Below, in pieces: positions 10,861 to 22,244 of a stretch of 64,000 nt of DNA. How positions within the stretch are numbered: the first letter of the stretch is position 1; every line of letters starts with the position of its first letter. Source of the stretch: Pseudomonas xantholysinigenes (lineage in GTDB: Bacteria; Pseudomonadota; Gammaproteobacteria; Pseudomonadales; Pseudomonadaceae); contig NZ_CP077095.1 in NCBI RefSeq assembly GCF_014268885.2, positions 4,974,001 through 5,038,000 of the forward strand. Direction: 5' to 3'. The notes under the pieces are model-generated. The model did no database searches and was not told where the DNA came from. It saw only the letters and a program-made list of their open reading frames with translations. The position numbers and the translations under genes are program-made.

Positions 10861-11874
10861 ATGACGATCCGCCCGCAACCGCTGATGCGCACCCTGGCCG
10901 CTGCACTGCTGAGCCTGGTGATCGGCGCTCCGGCCGCCCTGGCAGACAGCCCGGTCACGCTGACGATGTACAACGGCCAGCACAAGGAAATCGGCGACGC
11001 CATCGCCAAGGCCTACGAGGCCAAGACCGGCATCCACATCAACATCCGCAAGGGCAGCAGCAACCAGCTGGCCAGCCAGATCATCGAAGAAGGCCAGCGC
11101 TCGCCGGCCGACATCATCTACACCGAGGAATCCCCGCCCCTGAACAATCTGGGCGAGCTGGGCCTGCTGGCGAAGATCGACGACGCCACCGCGAACATGA
11201 TGCCCAAGGAATATGTAGGCGCCAACGGCACCTGGATGGGCATCACCGCCCGCACCCGCATCGTGGTGTTCAACCCGAAGAAGATCGACGAGAAAGACCT
11301 GCCGACCACGGTAATGGACTTCGCCAACCCCGAATGGGACGGACGCGTCGGCTATGTCCCTACCAGCGGCGCCTTCCAGGAACAGGCCGTGGCCATCCTG
11401 AAGATGCACGGGCGCGAAGCCACCGAAGAATGGCTGACCGGCCTGAAAGCCTTCGGCAAGACCTACACCAACAACATGGTTGCGCTCAAGGCCGTTGAAA
11501 AAGGCGAAGTGGCCGCGGTACTGGTGAACAACTACTACTGGTATGCCCTTGAGCGCGAGCGCGGCGAGCTGGATTCCAAGCTTTACTACCTGGCCGATGG
11601 CGATGCCGGCAACCTGGTCACCGTTTCCGGCGCCGCGGTGGTCAAGGCCAGCAAGCACCCCAAGGAAGCCCAAGCCCTGCTCAACTGGATGGCCAGTGAA
11701 GAAGGCCAGCGCGTGATCACCCAGACCACCGCCGAGTACCCGCTGCACAAGGGCATGGTCTCCGATCGCGGCCTGAAGCCGTTCGACGAACTGCGCCCGC
11801 CGAAGATCTCGGCCGCCGACCTGGGCAATGCCGAGGAGGCCATCGAGCTCGAACGTGAGGTTGGCCTGCTCTGA
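10861..11874 (+). CDS. Periplasmic iron(III)-binding protein of an ABC transporter (FbpA/FutA type)
   Basis: 337 residues with a Sec signal peptide (MTIRPQPLMRTLAAALLSLVIGAPAALA-D). The mature protein has the bacterial solute-binding type-1 fold; residues around TIYTEESPP-like DIIYTEESPPL, TRIVVFNPKKI and the paired tyrosines in VLVNNYYWYALERE match ferric-binding FbpA/FutA/HitA proteins, where two adjacent Tyr ligate Fe3+. The ATG was chosen for the signal peptide and a GAGGAAG ribosome site; an upstream in-frame ATG is not supported. Its stop overlaps the permease start (TGATG). Upstream, around 10800-10830, is an A/T-rich stretch that could hold a Fur site, but I see no convincing 19-bp box. 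Confidence 0.88.
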   Translation: MTIRPQPLMRTLAAALLSLVIGAPAALADSPVTLTMYNGQHKEIGDAIAKAYEAKTGIHINIRKGSSNQLASQIIEEGQRSPADIIYTEESPPLNNLGELGLLAKIDDATANMMPKEYVGANGTWMGITARTRIVVFNPKKIDEKDLPTTVMDFANPEWDGRVGYVPTSGAFQEQAVAILKMHGREATEEWLTGLKAFGKTYTNNMVALKAVEKGEVAAVLVNNYYWYALERERGELDSKLYYLADGDAGNLVTVSGAAVVKASKHPKEAQALLNWMASEEGQRVITQTTAEYPLHKGMVSDRGLKPFDELRPPKISAADLGNAEEAIELEREVGLL

Positions 11875-13439
11875 TGACCGCCGCCCTGCCCTCACCCGCC
11901 TTGGCCCGCTTCGTTCCAAGGCGCAAGCGCCCATCCGTCTGGGTGGTGCTGCCTGTGCTGTTCCTGGTGGCCATGAGCGTGCTGCCTTTGCTGTACGTCG
12001 GGCTCAAGGCCTGGGATGCCGGCTGGCACGAGGCACTGCGCCTGCTCTGGCGCCCGTTCGTCTGGGGCCTGCTGCGCAACACCTTGCTGCTGATGGTCGG
12101 CGTCACCGCGCTGTGCCTGGTGGTCGGCGTGGCCCTGGCCTGGCTGCTGGAGCGCAGCGACCTGCCGGGCCGACGCCTGTGGGGCGTGGTGCTGTGCTTG
12201 CCGTTCGCCGTGCCATCGTTCGTCAGCAGCTTCACCTGGGTGTCGCTGAGCTCGGACTTCGAGGGCCTGGGCGGAGCGATCCTGGTGATGGCGCTTTCCA
12301 AGTACCCCTTGGTGTTCCTGCCGGTGGCCGCGACCCTGCGCAACCTCGACACCGCGCTGGAAGAGTCTGCGCGCACCTTGGGCTGCAGCCGCTGGGGCGT
12401 ATTCCACAAGATCACCCTACCGCTGCTGTGGCCATCGATGCTCGGCGGCGCGCTGCTGATCGCCCTGCACATGCTGGTGGAGTTCGGCGCACTGTCGATC
12501 CTCGGCTTGCAGACCTTCACCACGGCGATCTACCAGCAATTCGAGCTGGAGTTCAGCAATGCCAACGCGGCCATGCTCTCGGCGGTACTGCTGGTGCTGT
12601 GCCTGGCGATGTTGTGGCTGGAGCTGCGAGTACGCGGCAAGGCGCGCCATGTGCGTATCGGCCAGGGCGTGGCACGCCGCGCGCAGCCGCTGCGCCTGCG
12701 TGGCTGGATGCCGCTGGGGCAGCTGTTCTGCCTGGCCCTGGCGGTCCTGGGCAGCGGCATTCCGCTGGCAATGCTCGGCTACTGGCTGAGCGTCGGTTCG
12801 TCGGCAGCCTTCCCGGTCGCGGCCATCAGCAAGGCCCTGGCCACTTCGCTGTCGGTGTCCCTGGGCGGCGCCGGCTTCTGCGTGCTGCTGGCCCTGCCGA
12901 TCAGCTTCCTGGTGGTGCGCTACAAGGGACGCCTGGCAATCTGGGCCGAACGCCTGCCATACCTACTGCACGCCCTGCCGGGGCTGGTGATTGCGCTAAC
13001 CCTGGTGTTCTTCGCCCTGCACTATGTGCCGGCGCTGTACCAGACCACCGCGCTGTTGATCCTGGCCTACGCCCTGCTGTTCCTGCCACTGGCCCAGTCG
13101 CCGGTGCGCACGGCGCTGAACAAGGCCTCGCCGACTCTGGAAGAGGCGGCCCGCACCCTGGGCGCGAGCAGTTTCGGCGCGTTTTGCCGGGTCACCCTGC
13201 CGATCATCTTCCCGGCGATGGCAGCGGCGTTCGCCCTGGTGTTCCTGGATGCGATGAAGGAGCTGACCGCGACCCTGCTGCTCAGCCCCACCGGCATGAC
13301 CACCTTGGCCACCGAGGTGTGGGCGCATACCGCCAACGTCGAGTTCGCGGCGGCGGCGCCTTATGCGGCTTTGCTGATCGTGGTGTCGGGGCTGCCGGTG
13401 TATCTGCTGACTACGCGGATGTATCTGAACAAGGCGTGA
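11874..13439 (+). CDS. ABC transporter permease, iron(III) type (FbpB-like, duplicated)
   Basis: 521 residues with about 12 membrane segments arranged as two homologous halves, each carrying the EAA loop that contacts the ATPase (EESARTLGCSRWGVFHKITLPLLWP near residue 170 and EEAARTLGASSFGAFCRVTLPIIFP near 425). This fused two-domain form is typical of FbpB/HitB/ThiP permeases. It overlaps the binding-protein gene and should be co-translated. No nucleotide-binding subunit follows; the next 300 bp are REPs and the next gene is on the other strand. Confidence 0.9.
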   Translation: MTAALPSPALARFVPRRKRPSVWVVLPVLFLVAMSVLPLLYVGLKAWDAGWHEALRLLWRPFVWGLLRNTLLLMVGVTALCLVVGVALAWLLERSDLPGRRLWGVVLCLPFAVPSFVSSFTWVSLSSDFEGLGGAILVMALSKYPLVFLPVAATLRNLDTALEESARTLGCSRWGVFHKITLPLLWPSMLGGALLIALHMLVEFGALSILGLQTFTTAIYQQFELEFSNANAAMLSAVLLVLCLAMLWLELRVRGKARHVRIGQGVARRAQPLRLRGWMPLGQLFCLALAVLGSGIPLAMLGYWLSVGSSAAFPVAAISKALATSLSVSLGGAGFCVLLALPISFLVVRYKGRLAIWAERLPYLLHALPGLVIALTLVFFALHYVPALYQTTALLILAYALLFLPLAQSPVRTALNKASPTLEEAARTLGASSFGAFCRVTLPIIFPAMAAAFALVFLDAMKELTATLLLSPTGMTTLATEVWAHTANVEFAAAAPYAALLIVVSGLPVYLLTTRMYLNKA

Positions 13440-13444
13440 CACCT

Positions 13445-13738
13445 GCCGGGGCCGCTTTGCGGCCCTATCGCGACACAAGGCCGCTCCCACAGTGGCCGCG
13501 CCGACCTCAAGCCATGCGCTACGCCTGTGGGAGCGGGTTTACCCGCGAAGCGAACGCCGCGGTGTTTGGCACCGGCTACGCCGGTGTTCGCGGCTAAAGC
13601 CGCTCCCACAGGGATCGCGCCAGATTCTAGAAATTGAGCAAGACAGTTGCTCCCACAGTGGCCGCGTCGACCTCAAACCATGCGCTACGCCTGTGGGCGC
13701 GGCCTTGTGTCGCGATGCGAGGGCGCAGCCCTCGCCCA
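13445..13738. repeat. Cluster of REP units
   Basis: At least four REP-type palindromes of mixed subtype fill the 301-bp gap between converging permease and chemoreceptor genes: GCGACACAAGGCCGCTCCCACAG (13470 region), GGGAGCGGGTTTACCCGCGAA (13529), TTCGCGGCTAAAGCCGCTCCCACAG (13588) and GCGGCCTTGTGTCGCGATG (13700). A segment with GTGGCCGCG..GACCTCAA..CCATGCGCTACGCCTGTGGG occurs twice (13493 and 13660). All carry CCCACAG rather than CCTACAG. No gene is seen here. Confidence 0.8.
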
Positions 13739-13740
13739 AG

Positions 13741-15675
13741 TCAGGCTCTGAACTGCCCCAGGCTGGCCCGCAACTGCGCCGCCAGGTCGTCCAGCACCTT
13801 GCTGCTGGCCGTGGTCTGCATCACCACCTCGGCCGAACGCTCGGCCTGGGCATGGATGGTCTCCACCCGCCCACGCACCGCCTGCGCGCCGTTGGCCTGC
13901 TGTTCGGCGGCACGGGTGGCCAGGCCGATTGCCGCATGCACCTGTTCCACGGCGGCCTGCACCGACTGCTGACGCCGCTCGTTGTCACGCAACACCAGCA
14001 ATCCCTCGCTGGCCTGGCGCCCGGCCTGGCTGATGGTCGCCACCGCCTCCTTGGCCCCCTGCTGCAAGGCAGTGATGTGCGACTGGATATCCCCGGTCGA
14101 ACTCTGGGTCTTGCTCGCCAGCGCGCGTACCTCGTCGGCCACCACGGCAAAACCACGCCCGGTCTCGCCCGCCCGCGCCGCCTCGATGGCGGCGTTGAGC
14201 GCCAGCAGGTTGGTCTGCTCGGCAATACCATGGATCACCGTCAGCACCACTTCGATCTGCTCGCTCTGCTTGGCCAGGCGCTCGATCACCTGGGAACCGG
14301 TCTGCACCTCGCCGGCCAGGTTCTCGATCAGCCGCGCCAGTTGCGTGGACGCCCGGCTGTTCTCGTCGGTGGCCTGGCGGATATCGACCACCTGCTGCAA
14401 TGCAGCCTGCATCGCATGGCTCTCGGCCTGTGCCTCATCGGCCATGCTCGACAGGTCACGCAGGCTGGCCGCCACTTCGTCGCGCTGCAGCGCGGCGGCG
14501 GCATCGGCCCCCGCGTTGCGCTGGGCCATGCTGCCGATCTCGACACCCGTGCGCTGCGCCACCTCGCCGGCTTCGCGAACGATGGGCTGCAGCTTGTCGA
14601 CGAAGCGATTGACCGCCGAGGCCATGTCGCCGATCTCGTCACGGCTGTCGAGCTTCACCCGCTTGGTCAGGTCACCTTCGCCGGCAGCCAGGTCGTTCAG
14701 CGCGGCGATCAGCAGGCCAAGCTTGCTCAGCACCCGACGCCCGAGCACCACGGCCACCACCAGCAACACACCCAGCCCGACCAGCACCAGGCCCAGGCCG
14801 ATACGCCAGCGCAACTCGCCAGCGGCTTCGCGCACGGTCTGCGCGGTATTGGCCTGCATCGCCGTGGCGCTGTTCTGCGCGGTCTCCAGACGTGCGCGCA
14901 GAGCCTTGCCACTGTCGGCGGCAGCGGCCACCAGGCTGTCGCCGACCAGTTGCTCACCACTGGCTATCAAAGCGGCGAAACGCTGGTCGAGAGCCTTGAG
15001 TTCCTGGTCGACACCGGCGGTGGAAACGCCCATCAGCACCTTGCCGATCTCGGCACCGTTGGGGTTGATCGAGGCCTCGACGAAGTACACCGACGGATCC
15101 TTGCGCGCGGCATCCAGTACCTTGTCCAGCGCCCGCTCACCCTGCCCCTTGTCCATCAAAGCCTGGTTGATCGGATTCTGCCGATTGAGGTAACGGGTCA
15201 GGTGCTGACCCTGGGCGTCGTCATAGATCACGAACAGCACGTTGGGGTTGCGCTGGGCACGCCGGGCGAAGTCCGACAGCATCGGTACATCGTTGTCCCA
15301 GATCGCCCGCGGCGCGACCGAGGCCAAAAGCTCGGCCATGTCATTGGCCGAGTCCTTGAGGTTCTTCTCCAAGGTGGTGCGCAGTTGCTGCTGCTCGCCC
15401 TGCAAGCGCTCGGACAGGCCGGCACTGAGGCGCTGGCGCGTACTGGCCGACAAGCTGTCGAGCCCGGCGCGGACATCCTGCCCGGCCTGCTCCAGTTCGG
15501 CGGCCAGTTTCTGGCTGTCGTTGCCCAGGCGCGTGCCCAAATCGGCCTCCAGAGCGGTGACCGTGCTCCGTGTCAGCGCAACGGCGACCAGCACCTGCAC
15601 CAGAAGAGCGATACCAAGCGCAACAAACACAGGCCGCAAGAGGCGGCTTCGTAACAGTGAAAGGATGGCAGACAC
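13741..15675 (-). CDS. Methyl-accepting chemotaxis protein
   Basis: 644 residues. TM1 (residues ~13-33), a ~255-residue periplasmic sensor domain that is mainly helical, TM2 (~290-312), a HAMP domain (~312-365) and a cytoplasmic signalling domain with the conserved hairpin tip [19 protein letters not shown] near residue 490. The sensor does not show an obvious Cache or 4HB signature, so the ligand is unknown. The start is GTG (VSAILSL) with GAGGG 8 nt upstream. No pentapeptide CheR tether is visible at the C-terminus (ends LGQFRA). Transcribed alone, with a REP-rich spacer on each side. Confidence 0.93.
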   Translation of the reverse strand: MSAILSLLRSRLLRPVFVALGIALLVQVLVAVALTRSTVTALEADLGTRLGNDSQKLAAELEQAGQDVRAGLDSLSASTRQRLSAGLSERLQGEQQQLRTTLEKNLKDSANDMAELLASVAPRAIWDNDVPMLSDFARRAQRNPNVLFVIYDDAQGQHLTRYLNRQNPINQALMDKGQGERALDKVLDAARKDPSVYFVEASINPNGAEIGKVLMGVSTAGVDQELKALDQRFAALIASGEQLVGDSLVAAAADSGKALRARLETAQNSATAMQANTAQTVREAAGELRWRIGLGLVLVGLGVLLVVAVVLGRRVLSKLGLLIAALNDLAAGEGDLTKRVKLDSRDEIGDMASAVNRFVDKLQPIVREAGEVAQRTGVEIGSMAQRNAGADAAAALQRDEVAASLRDLSSMADEAQAESHAMQAALQQVVDIRQATDENSRASTQLARLIENLAGEVQTGSQVIERLAKQSEQIEVVLTVIHGIAEQTNLLALNAAIEAARAGETGRGFAVVADEVRALASKTQSSTGDIQSHITALQQGAKEAVATISQAGRQASEGLLVLRDNERRQQSVQAAVEQVHAAIGLATRAAEQQANGAQAVRGRVETIHAQAERSAEVVMQTTASSKVLDDLAAQLRASLGQFRA

Positions 15676-15795
15676 GTTGTAACCCTCGTGTTTCTGGCGC
15701 CATTACTTTGATGGCATCTACAGAAACTTCTTACAGCAAGGGTTATGCCGAAGGCAGCAGGTAAAAACGCCAGGATCAGTGGCGTCAATACCACC

Positions 15796-15870
15796 CCCTT
15801 CGCGGGCAAGCCCGCTCCCACAGGTTTAACGTTGCTTCTGTGGGAGCGGGCTTGCCCGCGAAAGGGCCGA
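15796..15870. repeat. Inverted REP pair
   Basis: CCCTTCGCGGGCAAGCCCGC and its inverted partner GCGGGCTTGCCCGCGAAAGG enclose a short loop between the chemoreceptor start and the purA terminator. The gap 15676-15790 shows no other element I can name. Confidence 0.85.
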
Positions 15871-15890
15871 TACGGTATGGCGCAGAAAAG

Positions 15891-15926
15891 AAAAACGCCG
15901 CGCTCCCTTGCGGGAACGCGGCGTTC
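15891..15926 (-). terminator. Rho-independent terminator of purA
   Basis: On the minus strand GAACGCCGCGTTCCC pairs with GGGAGCGCGGCGTTTTTC, followed by a T run. It lies just after the purA stop. Confidence 0.9.
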
Positions 15927-15948
15927 AATCAGCTACCGAAGCGGCCGA

Positions 15949-17256
<1,308 letters not shown>

Positions 17257-17297
17257 TCACGCAAACTTGGTTGCCGGCCCATTGCCGGCGCAGAATC

Positions 17298-18485
17298 TCA
17301 CTGGGTCAGCGGCAGAACCTGCCAGCGCCCGTCTTGCTGAATCAATTGCCGATCACAATCCGCCTCGAGAGCAGCACTCAGCGGCTGGCCAGGCAGGGCC
17401 TGGACCACACGCTGGCCCTCGTTGCGCAACTGGCAGACCATCTGCCAGAGGGCCGCATCGCTGCTGTCAGGCATCCAGATGCCGCCAGCTGGCAATACGA
17501 CCTCCGCTCGCCCCAGTGTGACCAGGGTCTTCAAATCCGTAGAGAAACCAGTGGCCGGGCGAGCCCGGCCAAAATCGGCGCCGATGTCGTCGTAGCGCCC
17601 GCCCTGGGCGATCGATTGACCCTCGCCCGGCACGAACACGGCGAACACCACGCCGGTGTGATAGTGGTAGCCGCGCAGCTCGCCGAGGTCGAAGTACAGC
17701 GGCAGGTCCGGGTAACGCGCGGCCAGGCGGTCGGCGATCGCCAGCAGATCATCCAGCGCCGCCAGCACGCTGGCCGGGGCACGACCCAGGCGCACGCGGG
17801 CCTCGGCCAGCACTTCACGACCACCGCACAGCTCGACCAGGGCGCGCAGCATGTTGCCCAGATCCTTCGGCAGGTCGGCGGTCAGCGCCTGCACCTCGTC
17901 GACGGCCTTGCGCTGCAGGGCGTCGAACAGCTGCTGCTCGACCGCGCCGGACAAGTTGGCAGCACGGGCCAGGCCACGGTAGATGCCGACATGGCCGAGG
18001 TCCATGTGTACATCCGCCACATCGGTCAATTGCAGTGTGGCGAGCATCAGGCTGATGACTTCGACATCACTGGTCGGGCTGGCATCGCCATACAGCTCGG
18101 CGCCCAGCTGGATCGGGCTGCGCGAGGTGGACAACGCGCGAGGCTGGGCGTGCAGCACGCTGCCGGCGTAGCACAGACGGCTCGGGCCTTCGCGACGCAG
18201 GGTGTGGGCGTCGATGCGCGCCACCTGCGGGGTGAAGTCGGCGCGGAAGCCCATCAGGCGGCCCGACTGCGGGTCGACCACCTTGAAGGTGCGCTGGTCC
18301 AGGTCCTGGCCGGCGCCGGTGAGCAGCGACTCCAGGTACTCGATATGCGGCGTGACGACCAGTTCGTAACCCCAACTCTGGAACAGGTCCAACACCTGGC
18401 GCCGCGCGATTTCAATGCGCGCGGCCTCAGGTGGCAGTACTTCCTCGATGCCATCTGGCAGCAGCCAGCGGTCTACCGTTGCCAT
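17298..18485 (-). CDS. hisZ: ATP phosphoribosyltransferase regulatory subunit HisZ
   Basis: 395 residues, a histidyl-tRNA-synthetase-like protein without the tRNA anticodon-binding domain. It partners the short form of HisG, the first enzyme of histidine synthesis, and mediates histidine feedback; HisG itself is not in the window. HisRS-like motifs: [23 protein letters not shown] (motif 1 region), [13 protein letters not shown] (motif 2), [24 protein letters not shown] (motif 3 region). The start is the ATG of [13 protein letters not shown] with AGAGGGGA upstream. The hisZ-purA pair downstream of hflC is standard in Pseudomonas. Confidence 0.95.
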   Translation of the reverse strand: MATVDRWLLPDGIEEVLPPEAARIEIARRQVLDLFQSWGYELVVTPHIEYLESLLTGAGQDLDQRTFKVVDPQSGRLMGFRADFTPQVARIDAHTLRREGPSRLCYAGSVLHAQPRALSTSRSPIQLGAELYGDASPTSDVEVISLMLATLQLTDVADVHMDLGHVGIYRGLARAANLSGAVEQQLFDALQRKAVDEVQALTADLPKDLGNMLRALVELCGGREVLAEARVRLGRAPASVLAALDDLLAIADRLAARYPDLPLYFDLGELRGYHYHTGVVFAVFVPGEGQSIAQGGRYDDIGADFGRARPATGFSTDLKTLVTLGRAEVVLPAGGIWMPDSSDAALWQMVCQLRNEGQRVVQALPGQPLSAALEADCDRQLIQQDGRWQVLPLTQ

Positions 18486-18667
18486 TACGCCATTTCCCCT
18501 CTGGTCCGGGCGGCCTGCCAGCTGGCGAGCCGTGAGTAAAGCAGGCATTGGCGCACAATAGCGGGCAGCACCGATCCCAGCGCAACCACCGTAGCCAATA
18601 CCCTCGAATTGCCTTGCGTCCTGACCAAACCGTCAACCAGCCAGCGGCCAATCAACCTTGCAGACGC

Positions 18668-18691
18668 AAAAAAGCCGGGAATTTCCCGGCT
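18668..18691 (-). terminator. Rho-independent terminator after hflC
   Basis: On the minus strand AGCCGGGA-ATT-TCCCGGCT is followed by TTTTTT. It separates the hfq-hflX-hflK-hflC string from hisZ. The remaining 18485-18667 gap should hold the hisZ promoter; TTGACG at about 18630 on the minus strand is a possible -35 but has no good -10 partner. Confidence 0.9.
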
Positions 18692-18777
18692 GCCGCATCA
18701 TACACCCCTTTTCATTCAGGATGCACCCCGCCTAGCATTTTAGCTGCCAGACGGGGCGTCCCCTCATGCGGGTGCCA

Positions 18778-19647
18778 TCAGGGCTTGCTCTTGTCCAGGT
18801 AGCGGAAGAACTCGTTCTTCGCGTCCAGGACCAGCACGTCGCTCTTGCTGGAGAAGCTTTCGCGATAGGCCTTGAGACTACGGTAGAACGCATAGAAATC
18901 GGCGTCCTGGGTGTAGGCCTTGGCATAGATGGCGGCCGCCTGGGCGTCGCCATCACCGCGGGTCTCTTCCGCTTCACGATACGCTTCGGCCAGCAGCACG
19001 CGGCGCTGACGGTCGGCGTCGGCACGAATACCTTCGGCCAGCTCATTACCCTTGGCGCGGTGCTCGCGGGCCTCACGTTCACGCTCGGTGCTCATGCGGT
19101 CGAACACGCTGCGGTTGACTTCCTTCGGCAGGTCGATGGCCTTGACGCGCACGTCGACCACCTCGATGCCCAGCTCCTTGCTAGCCATGCGGTTCAGCGA
19201 AGCGGTGATGTCAGCCATCAGCGCGTCACGCTCACCGGACACCACCTCGTGCAGGGTACGCTTACCGAATTGGTCACGCAGGCCGCTTTCCAGACGACGC
19301 GACAGGCGCTCGTCGGCGATCTGCTTCATACCCGAGGTCGCGGTGTAGAAACGCTCGGCGTCCTTCACCCGCCACTTGGCGTAGGCATCGACCATCACTG
19401 CTTTCTTCTCCAGCGTCAGGAAACGCTGGGTCGGGGCGTCGAGGGTCATCAGGCGAGCGTCGAACTTGCGCACCTGGTTGACGTACGGCACCTTCACATG
19501 CAGGCCAGGCTGGACATCGGCCTTGACCACGCGACCGAACTGCAGCAATACCGCGCGCTCAGTCTGCGAAACGATGTAGAAGCAGTTCCAGGCGACGATC
19601 GCCAGCACCACGGCGCCGATCAGGGCGAACAGCGATTTATTGCTCAT
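18778..19647 (-). CDS. hflC: HflC, modulator of FtsH protease
   Basis: 289 residues. An N-terminal signal anchor (KSLFALIGAVVLAIVAWNCFYIV) places the SPFH/band-7 domain in the periplasm; the C-terminal half is a coiled-coil-prone helix (EREREAREHRAKGNELAEGI). HflC with HflK forms a cage around the FtsH protease in the inner membrane. Its start overlaps the hflK stop, as expected for a stoichiometric complex. Confidence 0.97.
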   Translation of the reverse strand: MSNKSLFALIGAVVLAIVAWNCFYIVSQTERAVLLQFGRVVKADVQPGLHVKVPYVNQVRKFDARLMTLDAPTQRFLTLEKKAVMVDAYAKWRVKDAERFYTATSGMKQIADERLSRRLESGLRDQFGKRTLHEVVSGERDALMADITASLNRMASKELGIEVVDVRVKAIDLPKEVNRSVFDRMSTEREREAREHRAKGNELAEGIRADADRQRRVLLAEAYREAEETRGDGDAQAAAIYAKAYTQDADFYAFYRSLKAYRESFSSKSDVLVLDAKNEFFRYLDKSKP

Positions 19648-20831
19648 CAGCGGCTCTCCCTGGAACGCAGCGGCGGTTGTGGTTGCAGGTCCTGGGCGGC
19701 GCGCGCGGCGGCGTCATTGACCGACGGCGAAACGCTGCTGACCGGCGCTGCAGGGTTGCTGCGGCTGCCTTCGACCATCTTGTCCAGCGGCAGGTAGAGC
19801 AGGTTGTTCTGCCCATCCTTGGCCGTGACCAGAACCTTGCTGGAGTTGCTGTACACCTCCTGCATGGTTTCCAGGTACAGGCGCTGACGCGTGACCTCCG
19901 GGGCCTTGCGGTACTCGGTGACCAGCTTGCTGAAGCGGTCGGCCTCACCCTTGGCGCGGGCGATGACTTCGTCGCGGTAGCCGTTGGCGTCCTCGATGAT
20001 GCGCTGCGCCTGGCCACGGGCCTCCGGCACCACGCCGTTGGCGTAGGACTCGGCCTGGTTGCGCGCCCGCTGCTCGTCTTCACGGGCACGGATCACGTCG
20101 TCGAAGGCTTCCTGCACTTCACGCGGGGCTGCCGCGCTCTGCACGTTGACCTGGGTGACGGTGATACCGGTGCGGTAGGTGTCGAGGAAACGCTGCAGGC
20201 GCTCGCGGATGTCCACGGCCATCTGCTCACGGCCTTCGGTCAGCACCTGGTCCATCGAGGTGGAACCCACCACGTGGCGCAGGGCGCTGTCGGTCGCATG
20301 CTGCAGGCTGACTTCCGGCTGGTCGACGTTGAGCACGAAGTCCTGCAGGTTGCTGATGCGGTACTGCACGGTCAGCGGCACCTCGACGATGTTCTCGTCT
20401 TCGGTGAGCATCTGCCCCTGCTTGGTGTAGGCCCGCTCGCGGGTCACGTTTTCCATGTACTTGCGGTCGATCGGCGGGAAATAGATATTCAGGCCCGGAC
20501 CGACGGTCTCGTAGTACTTGCCGAAGCGCAGCACCACGGCCTGCTCCTGCTCGTCCACCACGTACACGGCGTTGTACAGCCAGATGGCTGCCAGTACCGC
20601 CAGGCCGATGCCCAGCAAGCCATAGCTGCCGCCCTTGCCGATATTACGGTCGCCACCGCCACCGCGTTTCTTGCCACTGCCGAACATGCCGTTCAGGCTG
20701 TCCTGCAGCTTGCGGAAGGCCTCGTCCAGATCCGGTGGACCTTTCTTGTCGCCACCACCGCCGCCGCCGTTACGGCGACCGCCCCAGGGATCCTGATTGT
20801 TCGAGTTGCCACCCGGCTCGTTCCAAGCCAT
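19647..20831 (-). CDS. hflK: HflK, modulator of FtsH protease
   Basis: 394 residues. A glycine-rich cytoplasmic N-terminus (NNQDPWGGRRNGGGGGG) typical of HflK precedes one membrane segment (YGLLGIGLAVLAAIWLYNAVY), then the SPFH domain (VYVVDEQEQAVVLRFGKY) and a helical region. The C-terminus is Pro/Ala/Gln-rich. The start is the ATG of MAWNEPGG with GGAGAG 6 nt upstream; upstream in-frame codons are not supported. Partner of HflC in the FtsH-regulating complex. Confidence 0.96.
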   Translation of the reverse strand: MAWNEPGGNSNNQDPWGGRRNGGGGGGDKKGPPDLDEAFRKLQDSLNGMFGSGKKRGGGGDRNIGKGGSYGLLGIGLAVLAAIWLYNAVYVVDEQEQAVVLRFGKYYETVGPGLNIYFPPIDRKYMENVTRERAYTKQGQMLTEDENIVEVPLTVQYRISNLQDFVLNVDQPEVSLQHATDSALRHVVGSTSMDQVLTEGREQMAVDIRERLQRFLDTYRTGITVTQVNVQSAAAPREVQEAFDDVIRAREDEQRARNQAESYANGVVPEARGQAQRIIEDANGYRDEVIARAKGEADRFSKLVTEYRKAPEVTRQRLYLETMQEVYSNSSKVLVTAKDGQNNLLYLPLDKMVEGSRSNPAAPVSSVSPSVNDAAARAAQDLQPQPPLRSRESR

Positions 20832-20927
20832 AGCGCTCTCCATCTGATAAAGCAAAGACGCGCCCACGGCGCGCCGTCCAATGCTACAGAATGCCTGTCA
20901 CCGCTGCCCGCCGACCTCGACGGGCAT

Positions 20928-22229
20928 TTATTGCAAAGTGTGTTGCTCGACAAACACTTGCGGCTCGATGCCTTCGCGGCTGACCAGGCGATTCAGCTCG
21001 ACCCTGGGCAGTCGCACGCTCAGCAGGCTGCGCCCTTCTTCATCATGCTCTTCACTCTGCACGGCACCCAGGGCAAAGAATTGCGCGCGCAGGCGGGCAA
21101 ATCGCTGCTCCAGGCACAAGGTACCGACATACAGGTCGTCCCCCAGCAACTCGGCAACCGCCTGGCCAACCAGCTCCAGGCCTCGTCCATCGCGTGCCGA
21201 TACCCAGACCCGCTGCGGCTTGCCGTCGGCATCGCGCTGGATCTGCGGCTCGACATCTTCGAGCAGGTCGAGTTTGTTATACACCTCGAGGATCGGCAAG
21301 CTCTCGGCACCGATCTCGCCCAGCACCGCCAGCACCTGCTCGATCTGCTCCATCCGCTCGGGCTCATGGGCGTCGATCACGTGCAGCAGCAGGTCGGAGT
21401 TGCTCGACTCTTCGAGCGTAGCCCGAAATGCCTCGACCAGCTTGTGCGGCAGGTGGCGAATGAAGCCCACGGTGTCGGCCAGCACGATCGGCCCCAGGTC
21501 GGCCAGCTCGAGCCGGCGCAGGGTCGGGTCGAGGGTGGCGAACAGCTGGTCCGCAGCATACACCTCGGATTGGGTGAGGGCGTTGAACAGGGTCGACTTG
21601 CCGGCGTTGGTGTAGCCCACCAGCGACACCGATGGGATGTCCGCGCGCTTGCGCCCGCGACGGGCCTGCTCGCGCTGGCTGCGCACTTTTTCAAGGCGCG
21701 CCTTGATCTGGCGCAGGCGCACCCGCAGCAGACGGCGGTCGGTTTCCAGCTGGGTCTCACCCGGGCCGCGCAGGCCGATACCACCTTTCTGTCGTTCAAG
21801 GTGGGTCCAGCCGCGCACCAGCCGCGTGCTCATGTGCTCGAGCTGGGCCAGTTCGACCTGCAGCTTGCCTTCGTGAGTACGCGCCCGCTGGGCGAAGATA
21901 TCGAGAATCAGCCCGGTACGGTCCAGCACGCGACACTCGAAGACTCGTTCGAGGTTGCGTTCCTGGCTGGGCGTGAGGGTGTGATTGAAAATCACCAGGT
22001 CGGCTTCGGCCGAATGGACCAGGTCGCGTAGCTCCTCGACCTTGCCACTGCCGATCAGAAACTTGGCGGTGGGCTGATGCCGCGCCACTGTTACCAGCGA
22101 GACGATATCGGCTCCGGCCGACAGCGCCAGCTCCTGAAACTCCTGCGGGTCTTCGCGCGCCTCAGGGTTCTGACCTTCCAAGTGAACGAGCAACGCTCGC
22201 TCACCACCACCGTGGCGCTCAAAGAACAA
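20928..22229 (-). CDS. hflX: GTPase HflX
   Basis: 433 residues of the Obg-HflX family. HflX binds the 50S subunit and splits stalled or heat-damaged ribosomes. The N-terminal HflX domain (SAGADIVSLVTV..KFLIGSGKVEEL) is followed by a coiled coil (RQIKARLEKVRSQREQARRGRK) and the G domain: G1 GYTNAGKSTLFN near residue 205, G2 TLDPT, G3 DTVGFI, G4 NKLD. The start is TTG (LFFERHGG) with GGAG 8 nt upstream; it begins 15 bp after the hfq stop. Confidence 0.96.
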   Translation of the reverse strand: MFFERHGGGERALLVHLEGQNPEAREDPQEFQELALSAGADIVSLVTVARHQPTAKFLIGSGKVEELRDLVHSAEADLVIFNHTLTPSQERNLERVFECRVLDRTGLILDIFAQRARTHEGKLQVELAQLEHMSTRLVRGWTHLERQKGGIGLRGPGETQLETDRRLLRVRLRQIKARLEKVRSQREQARRGRKRADIPSVSLVGYTNAGKSTLFNALTQSEVYAADQLFATLDPTLRRLELADLGPIVLADTVGFIRHLPHKLVEAFRATLEESSNSDLLLHVIDAHEPERMEQIEQVLAVLGEIGAESLPILEVYNKLDLLEDVEPQIQRDADGKPQRVWVSARDGRGLELVGQAVAELLGDDLYVGTLCLEQRFARLRAQFFALGAVQSEEHDEEGRSLLSVRLPRVELNRLVSREGIEPQVFVEQHTLQ

Positions 22230-22244
22230 TGCAGGCTCCTACTT

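Noticed and set aside
13492..15654. Plus-strand frame opposite the chemoreceptor
   Set aside because: Shadow of the MCP coding strand, extended through REP sequence.
18485..18655. 56-codon minus-strand frame starting TTG and ending TAATG on the hisZ start
   Set aside because: The overlap with hisZ looks like coupling, but the TTG has no spaced Shine-Dalgarno sequence and the peptide matches no family I know, including the DUF2065 protein found here in P. aeruginosa. Left unannotated.
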